Part shown: positions 22,532 to 26,742 of the stretch, piece by piece
How positions within the stretch are numbered: position 1 is the first letter of the stretch
How the letters are laid out: every line of letters begins with the position of its first letter
From: Nitrogeniibacter sp050293885
GTDB taxonomy: Bacteria > Pseudomonadota > Gammaproteobacteria > Burkholderiales > Rhodocyclaceae
Assembly: GCA_050293885.1 (NCBI GenBank)
Contig: JBNKNO010000046.1
Coordinates: 1-26,742 of the forward strand
Reading direction: 5' to 3'
DNA: 26,742 nucleotides
Program-made: the position numbers and the translations under genes
Notes under the pieces: model-generated
What the model saw: only the letters and a program-made list of their open reading frames with translations
What the model was told of the DNA's origin: nothing
Database searches by the model: none

Positions 22532-22589
22532 AGAGAAGATCGGGCCGAATCGACACGCATCCACCGCACCCCGGGGGACTTCCGACGTA

Positions 22590-22808
22590 GGCGTTTCGGG
22601 CCGGTATCCGGGCTCGTGGCTGCAAACGTGCTGTCTTGCTCGGAACATCGCCTTCCCGGGTCGTTGGACCCAGTGGCGGTTGGATGTCCCTTGATGCCAC
22701 TTACCGTTGCGGGGGCAGCACAGGCCTTGCGATTCGCTCGTGTGAGGCGGTATCGCGCACCTGTTTCCCGTTTATCCTTCTGGCTGATTCGCCGTCAGGC
22801 ACCTGAAA
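22590..22808 (-). promoter_or_regulatory. Cobalamin (AdoCbl) riboswitch upstream of btuB
   Basis: On the minus strand the leader carries, in order, GGTGCCT near the 5' end and GGGAAACAGGTGC (22757-22769). The conserved core TGCCCCCGCAACGGTAAG (about 22700-22717) follows. A B12-box-like AGCCCGGATACCGGCC (22599-22614) and a closing GGCC...CGCCTAC come last. These are the hallmarks of the cobalamin riboswitch. High adenosylcobalamin should lower expression of btuB and the five genes behind it. Ends are approximate. About 128 nt separate the aptamer from the btuB start codon. Confidence 0.94.
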
Positions 22809-22814
22809 CACGGT

Positions 22815-22833
22815 TTGCCCAGGTTCTGGGCAA
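22815..22833. repeat. Inverted repeat at the 5' end of the btuB leader
   Basis: TTGCCCAG and CTGGGCAA form a perfect 8-bp inverted repeat around GTT, between the putative btuB -10 box and the riboswitch. As RNA it would be a hairpin at the extreme 5' end of the btuB transcript; as DNA it could be an operator. It also covers the likely -35 area for plus-strand cobU transcription. Confidence 0.55.
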
Positions 22834-22840
22834 GGTGGCG

Positions 22841-22870
22841 ATAATACACCAGTTTTTTCGACTTTTTCGA
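22841..22870 (-). promoter_or_regulatory. Putative btuB operon promoter with tandem 9-bp repeats
   Basis: On the minus strand, TATTAT (22841-22846) preceded by TG (TGTATTAT) is a good -10, and TCGAAA 18 bp upstream is a partial -35. The predicted transcript would begin near 22834, before the riboswitch. Two tandem copies of GTCGAAAAA (plus-strand TTTTTCGAC at 22854-22862 and 22863-22871) cover the -35 region. Confidence 0.45.
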
Positions 22871-22881
22871 CGCGGCAGACG

Positions 22882-23448
22882 ATGAGCACTGAACTGATTC
22901 TGGGCGGCGCCCGCTCGGGCAAGAGCACACTGGCCGAGCAACGCGCATCCACACACGGCGGGCCGGTGACGGTCATTGCCACGGCGGAAGCCGGCGACGA
23001 GGAGATGGCCGCGCGCATCGCGCGCCACCGCGCCGACCGTCCCACGCATTGGCGGGTGATCGAAGCCCCCACCGGCCTCGCCGAGGCCTTGCAGGAGGCC
23101 GCGCATGCTGACGGCTGCGTGATCGTCGACTGCCTCACGCTGTGGCTCTCGAACCTGCTCACCCGCGACAGGGCGTCGCTCGCCGCCCCCCATTCGGCCG
23201 ACCACCTGGCCGCGTGGCAGGCCGAGCTCGAGGCCTTGATCGACGCGCTCCCGGCGCTACCCGGCCAGGTCGTTCTGGTCGCCAACGAAGTGGGCCTCGG
23301 GCTGGTGCCGGAGACGCCGCTCGGGCGCCTGTTTCGCGACGAAGCCGGGCGCCTGAACCAGACGATTGCCGCCGTGTGCGACACCGTCACCTTCGTTGCG
23401 GCAGGGCTGCCGCTGACACTCAAGTCGCCTGCGGCAAAAGGGAGCTGA
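22882..23448 (+). CDS. cobU: CobU/CobP, adenosylcobinamide kinase/guanylyltransferase
   Basis: CobU phosphorylates adenosylcobinamide and attaches GMP, priming it for lower-ligand addition. The 188-residue product opens with the P-loop GARSGKS (9-15). ATAEAGDEEMAARIARHRADRPTHWRVIEAP follows, where His49 lies in the region of the guanylylated histidine of the family. VDCLTLWLSNLL, VLVANEVGLGLVPETPLGRLFRDEAGRLNQ and the C-terminal VTFVAAGLPLTLK complete it. It begins the plus-strand arm, divergent from btuB across about 420 bp. Its ribosome binding site is weak. Confidence 0.94.
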   Translation: MSTELILGGARSGKSTLAEQRASTHGGPVTVIATAEAGDEEMAARIARHRADRPTHWRVIEAPTGLAEALQEAAHADGCVIVDCLTLWLSNLLTRDRASLAAPHSADHLAAWQAELEALIDALPALPGQVVLVANEVGLGLVPETPLGRLFRDEAGRLNQTIAAVCDTVTFVAAGLPLTLKSPAAKGS

Positions 23449-23450
23449 GC

Positions 23451-23492
23451 ATGTGCTCGTGCTACCATCCGCCGCATTCCCGTGCCGGATAA
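23451..23492 (+). CDS. Possible 13-codon leader peptide between cobU and cobT
   Basis: An ATG two bases after the cobU stop opens a 13-residue frame, MCSCYHPPHSRAG, ending at TAA 23490-23492. GGGAG lies 6 nt upstream, a better ribosome binding site than that of cobT itself. The Cys-Ser-Cys and His-Pro-Pro-His pattern could bind metal. It may serve only to deliver ribosomes to the cobT start 7 bp beyond. Chance occurrence cannot be excluded. Confidence 0.25.
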   Translation: MCSCYHPPHSRAG

Positions 23493-23499
23493 TTCCCCG

Positions 23500-24534
23500 A
23501 TGAATATTGCCATCGCGCCGCTTGATGACGAACTCGTTGCCGATCTGCAAGCGAAGATCGACAGCAAGACCAAGCCGCTCGGCGCGCTCGGCCGGCTCGA
23601 AACGCTGGCGATGCAGATCGGGCGTATCCAGCAATCCCTCACGCCTCGCCTGAGCCGCCCCCATGTGGTGGTTTTTGCGGCGGACCATGGCGCCGCCAAG
23701 GCCGGCATTTCGGCCTATCCGCAGGACGTCACCTGGCAAATGGTGGAGAACTTCCTTGCCGGCGGCGCGGCCATCAACGTGTTTGCGCGGCAAAACCAGC
23801 TCGCACTGCGCATTGTCGATGCCGGCGTGGCGCACGACTTCGGCAGGCGCGACGGTCTCATCAACGGCAAGATCGCCGCGGGCACGGCCAATTACCTCGA
23901 GTCGCCGGCCATGACCGCCAGCCAGCGCGACACAGCGATGAACTACGGCCGGCAGCTGGCCCACAAACTGGCCGAAAGCGGCTGCAATGCCCTTGGCCTG
24001 GGCGAGATGGGCATCGGCAACACCGCCTCGGCATCGCTCATCACCCACTGCCTCACCGGCGCGCCGCTCCCGCAGGTGATCGGCCGTGGCGCCGGCCTCG
24101 ACGACGCCGGCCTGGACCGCAAACAAATGCTGCTGGCCAACGCGCTCGCCCGCGGCGGCTGTCCGGACAACCCGCTCGACGTGCTCGCCGAATACGGCGG
24201 CTTCGAGATTGCGATGATGGTCGGCGCCCTGTTCGGCGCGGCGGAAAAACGCATGCTGCTGGTCATCGACGGTTTCATTGTCACCGCCGCCTTGCTGGTC
24301 GCCCACAAGCTCATTCCAGCCATCGCCGATTACTGCGTGTTCGCACACCATTCGAGCGAACCCGGCCACATCCGCCAGCTCACGCACCTGAACGCCGCAC
24401 CACTGCTCGACATGAACCTGCGCCTGGGCGAAGGCACGGGGGCGGCGCTCGCCTGGCCGCTCATCCAGGCCGCCGCCGCCTTCCTCAACGATATGGCAAG
24501 CTTCGAATCGGCCGGCGTGAGCGGCAAGGACTGA
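23500..24534 (+). CDS. cobT: CobT, nicotinate-nucleotide-dimethylbenzimidazole phosphoribosyltransferase
   Basis: CobT makes alpha-ribazole 5'-phosphate from nicotinate mononucleotide and a benzimidazole-type base. The 344-residue product shows the N-terminal KIDSKTKPLGALGRLE, VVFAADHGAAKAGISAYPQDVTWQMVENF, GLGEMGIGNTASASL, and the C-terminal HHSSEPGH and LDMNLRLGEGTGAALAWPLIQ (containing the catalytic-glutamate region). ATG at 23500 gives the usual N-terminus; GTG 23482 would add six residues. Neither has a good ribosome binding site, so coupling to upstream translation is likely. It is followed by a 203-bp gap holding a tandem repeat. Confidence 0.95.
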   Translation: MNIAIAPLDDELVADLQAKIDSKTKPLGALGRLETLAMQIGRIQQSLTPRLSRPHVVVFAADHGAAKAGISAYPQDVTWQMVENFLAGGAAINVFARQNQLALRIVDAGVAHDFGRRDGLINGKIAAGTANYLESPAMTASQRDTAMNYGRQLAHKLAESGCNALGLGEMGIGNTASASLITHCLTGAPLPQVIGRGAGLDDAGLDRKQMLLANALARGGCPDNPLDVLAEYGGFEIAMMVGALFGAAEKRMLLVIDGFIVTAALLVAHKLIPAIADYCVFAHHSSEPGHIRQLTHLNAAPLLDMNLRLGEGTGAALAWPLIQAAAAFLNDMASFESAGVSGKD

Positions 24535-24559
24535 GATGATGGGCCCCCACGCTCGCTAT

Positions 24560-24713
24560 CGCTCGCTGCCCCCCGAGGGGGCCGCACCATCCTTGGGGCG
24601 GCCCGGCGGATGCTGATGCCCCCCCATGCACACGGACGCTCGCGGCCCTCCGAGGGGGCCGTACCATCCTTGGGGCGGCCCGGCGGATGCTGACACCCCC
24701 CCAAGTGCACTAC
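24560..24713. repeat. Imperfect 77-bp tandem repeat (two copies), REP-like
   Basis: Two copies with a 77-bp period (24560-24636 and 24637-24713) fill most of the cobT-cobS gap. The first 57 bases differ at only three positions; the ends diverge more. Each holds GC-rich inverted repeats, such as GCCCCC-CGA-GGGGGC in copy 1, then ACCATCCTTGGGGCGGCC. The reverse complement of the upstream flank (GGCAGCGAGCGATAGCGAGC) resembles repeats I recall from intergenic regions of several betaproteobacterial genomes. No coding sequence is likely here. Confidence 0.85.
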
Positions 24714-24737
24714 CCCTCGCACTGAGACACTGGCATC

Positions 24738-25508
24738 GTGCGCTACCAACTCGAACTGTTCTTCACCGCGCTGGGCTTCTTCACGCGCATTCCGGTGCCT
24801 GCCTGGGTGCCCTTCTCCACCGACCGGCTCAATCACGCGGCGCGCTACTTTCCGCTGGTGGGCATTGCCGTCGGCGTCTGTGGCGCGGCGGTGTTCTGGT
24901 TCGCCCGCCAGTGGCTGCCGGCCAGCCTGTCGGTGATCCTGTCGATGGCGGCCACGGTGCGCCTTACCGGCGCCTTCCATGAAGATGGCTGGGCCGACGC
25001 CTGCGACGGCCTCGGCGGCGGCTGGGAGAAGGCGCAGGTACTCGTGATCATGAAAGATTCGCGCATCGGCAGTTACGGCACCGTCGGCTTGGTGCTCATG
25101 CTGCTGGCCAAAGCCGCCGCGCTGGTCGAGATTGCGGCCCACGGCACGCCGGGCGCTGTCACCGCCATGATTGCCGGGCATGCCGTCTCGCGCTTCGCCT
25201 CCACCAGCCTCATCCACACCCTGCCCTACGTGCGTGACGACGACACCAGCAAGTCCAAACCGCTGGCCCGCCAACTGACCCGCCTGGAACTGTTCATCGC
25301 CGCGCTCGGCGGCCTGCTGCCCCTGCTGCTGCTCGGCTGGATCGAGGCGCTCGGCGTCGCGGTGGCGGTGGCCATCGTCACCTGGTGGGCGGCCCGCGTG
25401 TTCATCCGCCGGCTCGGCGGTTATACCGGCGACTGCCTGGGCGCCGTGCAGCAGGGCACCGAACTGGCCACTTATCTTGGAATCCTGATCGCATGGAACT
25501 CTATCTGA
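24738..25508 (+). CDS. cobS: CobS, adenosylcobalamin 5'-phosphate synthase
   Basis: CobS is the membrane enzyme that joins adenosylcobinamide-GDP and alpha-ribazole phosphate. The 256-residue polytopic product has ALGFFTRIPVP at its start. The family motif AFHEDGWADACDGLGGGWEKAQVLVIMKDSRIGSYG comes from about residue 80, then hydrophobic segments and a C-terminal GGYTGDCLGAVQQGTEL. GTG at 24738 begins exactly at the conserved N-terminus. It overlaps cobC by 16 bp. Confidence 0.95.
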   Translation: MRYQLELFFTALGFFTRIPVPAWVPFSTDRLNHAARYFPLVGIAVGVCGAAVFWFARQWLPASLSVILSMAATVRLTGAFHEDGWADACDGLGGGWEKAQVLVIMKDSRIGSYGTVGLVLMLLAKAAALVEIAAHGTPGAVTAMIAGHAVSRFASTSLIHTLPYVRDDDTSKSKPLARQLTRLELFIAALGGLLPLLLLGWIEALGVAVAVAIVTWWAARVFIRRLGGYTGDCLGAVQQGTELATYLGILIAWNSI

Positions 25509-26041
25509 TCCGTCATCCGCGCCCCGACGTGGCGCCGGGCACCTGCTACGGCCAGACCGACGTCGGCCTGGCCGAATCGGCCGCCGAGGTGGCCGAGCGC
25601 CTGGCACCGTTGCTGCCCGCCGACTACCAACTGCACAGCAGCCCATTGCAACGCGCCCACCAACTCGCCAAGGCGCTCGGTGCGCCCAAGGTGGACGAAC
25701 GTCTGAAGGAGGTGAGCTTTGGCGACTGGGAGGGGCAACGCTTCGAGGCCATCGGCAGCGCCATCGACGACTGGTCGAAAGACCCGATGAACTTCCGCCC
25801 GCCCAACGGCGAAACCCCGCTGGAGATGGCGCAGCGCGTACGCCAGTGGATGGGCGAGCACCTTGACCCGGACGCCGGCGCGCATGTCGTGATCGGGCAT
25901 GGCGGCCCCTTGCGCGTGATCGCCGGCCAGTTGCTCGGCCTGCCGCCGGACCGCTGGCTATCGCTCGATTTCGCCTGCAGCCACGCCACCCGGCTCGACG
26001 TGCACGGCTGGGGCGTGATGCTCAAGTGGTTCAACCGCTGA
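25493..26041 (+). CDS. cobC: CobC, alpha-ribazole phosphatase (histidine phosphatase family)
   Basis: CobC removes the phosphate from alpha-ribazole phosphate or from cobalamin phosphate in the last steps of nucleotide-loop assembly. The 182-residue product is a histidine-phosphatase-superfamily protein. It has LIRHPRP (His8 nucleophile; the common RHG is RHP here), SSPLQRAHQLA, the acid/base region VSFGDWEGQRFEAI, and the second histidine in VVIGHGGPLRVI. ATG at 25493 lies inside the end of cobS. Neighbouring genes support the substrate; sequence alone cannot exclude another small phosphatase role. Confidence 0.88.
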   Translation: MELYLIRHPRPDVAPGTCYGQTDVGLAESAAEVAERLAPLLPADYQLHSSPLQRAHQLAKALGAPKVDERLKEVSFGDWEGQRFEAIGSAIDDWSKDPMNFRPPNGETPLEMAQRVRQWMGEHLDPDAGAHVVIGHGGPLRVIAGQLLGLPPDRWLSLDFACSHATRLDVHGWGVMLKWFNR

Positions 26042-26095
26042 GTGCGCGGTGCTCCGGTATACTCGCCCGATTGTGAATGAGGCGGCGAGCGCCAA

Positions 26096-26742
26096 GTGTC
26101 CTGGGATCTAACAACAAAATCCGGCCGTTTTCGGGCATGGCTCAACATGCACGTGGTTGACCACGGCCTGATCCGCTCTGTCTACAACAACCTCTACAAC
26201 CTGGGTGGCGGCATGTACCGCAGCAGCCAGCCCAGCCCCGCGCAGATCCGCCAATATCAGCACCGCTTCGGTCTGAAGACCATTCTCAATCTGCGCGGCG
26301 AGAGTCACTACGGCTCGTATCCGCTCGAAAAGAAGGTATGCGAGGATCTGGGCATCACCTTTCACGACGCCAAGTTGTTCTCCCGCGGCGCGCCCAGCAA
26401 GGCCCGCATCCACATGCTCAAGACGCTGTTCGACAGCATCGAGTACCCAGCACTGATGCACTGCAAATCCGGCGCCGATCGCGCCGGCATCGCCGCGGCG
26501 CTGTACCGCATTTTGCATCTCGGTCATCCGGTTGCCGACGCCATGGAAGAGTTGCACTGGAAATTCGGTCATTCGAGGAAGGCGCGCACCGGCGTTCTCG
26601 ACTTCTTCCTGGCCAGCTACGTGGCCTACAACGCCCACACTCCCATCGAGTTCATGATCTGGGTCGACACCATCTACGATCCCGATGCCATCAAACGACA
26701 GTTCCGCTCGGATGGCTGGTCGAGCCTGATCGTCGACAAAGT
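26096..26742 (+). CDS. Dual-specificity/tyrosine-phosphatase-like protein (3' end missing)
   Basis: A frame starting at GTG 26096 stays open to the window end (215 full codons). It contains the cysteine-phosphatase signature HCKSGADR (His122, Cys123, Arg129), that is HCX5R, within ALMHCKSGADRAGIAAALYRI. Upstream are GGGMYRSSQPSPAQI and LKTILNLRGES, which match the N-terminal part of DSP/PTP-like bacterial phosphatases; Asp91 (TFHDAKLFSRG) is a candidate general acid. Bacterial members act on phosphoproteins, phosphoinositide-like or lipid phosphates; the substrate is unknown. TATACT at 26058-26063 could be its own -10, although the gene lies only 54 bp after cobC. The ribosome binding site is weak, and an internal ATG (residue 18) is an alternative start. 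Confidence 0.82.
   Translation, partial: MSWDLTTKSGRFRAWLNMHVVDHGLIRSVYNNLYNLGGGMYRSSQPSPAQIRQYQHRFGLKTILNLRGESHYGSYPLEKKVCEDLGITFHDAKLFSRGAPSKARIHMLKTLFDSIEYPALMHCKSGADRAGIAAALYRILHLGHPVADAMEELHWKFGHSRKARTGVLDFFLASYVAYNAHTPIEFMIWVDTIYDPDAIKRQFRSDGWSSLIVDK

Noticed and set aside
23449..23499. A second promoter (GATAAT at 23488-23493) before cobT
   Set aside because: No -35 is present and the sequence overlaps the stop codon of the small frame; coupling to cobU explains expression more simply.
24330..25646. 438-codon minus-strand frame across cobT, the repeat and cobS
   Set aside because: It crosses three well-supported plus-strand features and contains the GC-rich tandem repeat; no protein family is seen.

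Overview
The window is a high-GC stretch of a betaproteobacterial chromosome, most like Rhodocyclales (the Azoarcus/Thauera/Zoogloea group). That placement is an inference from gene content and order: tol-pal-cpoB-queE-queC followed by tRNA-Lys, hslVU, a PEP-CTERM protein, an extended HslV N-terminus and a btu/cob locus under a cobalamin riboswitch. It was not tested by search. A run of 96 Ns (4902-4997) shows that this is a draft or scaffolded assembly.

Layout. 1-4.9 kb: the 3' end of a membrane-protein gene, arfB (ribosome rescue), a class I methyltransferase, a TauE/SafE permease, a DUF808 membrane protein, a glutathione-reductase-type enzyme (gor) and a dodecin. The assembly gap and an AEC-family transporter follow. 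6.0-9.8 kb: a secreted PEP-CTERM protein, then hslVU (ATP-dependent protease) and a protein with two STAS domains, all three of the latter on the minus strand. 9.98-16.4 kb: a plus-strand run ybgC-tolQ-tolR-tolA-tolB-pal-cpoB (the envelope-spanning Tol-Pal machine), continuing into queE-queC (queuosine precursor synthesis). A tRNA-Lys(UUU) with a perfect consensus promoter and a strong terminator follows. 16.6-26.7 kb: a divergent cobalamin locus. The minus arm reads riboswitch-btuB-btuC-btuD-btuF-cobO-cobA. The plus arm reads cobU-cobT-(77-bp tandem repeat)-cobS-cobC, followed by a truncated HCX5R phosphatase.

How the genes work together. The minus arm of the B12 locus takes corrinoid across the outer membrane (BtuB) and inner membrane (BtuFCD) and adenosylates it (CobO). 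The plus arm attaches the lower ligand: CobU activates adenosylcobinamide, CobT makes alpha-ribazole phosphate, CobS joins them and CobC is the phosphatase. No corrin-ring genes other than cobA are present here, so the locus as seen is for uptake and salvage. Ring synthesis elsewhere in the genome cannot be excluded.

I do not see a convincing new multigene system. The most interesting signals are regulatory or structural: a queC stop codon inside the -35 box of a perfect tRNA promoter, an apparently leaderless ybgC, a possible anti-Shine-Dalgarno arm behind the B12 riboswitch, repeats between btuB and cobU, two convergent gene pairs whose stop codons share one CTAG, a duplicated helix-STAS protein, and a recurring-looking intergenic repeat.
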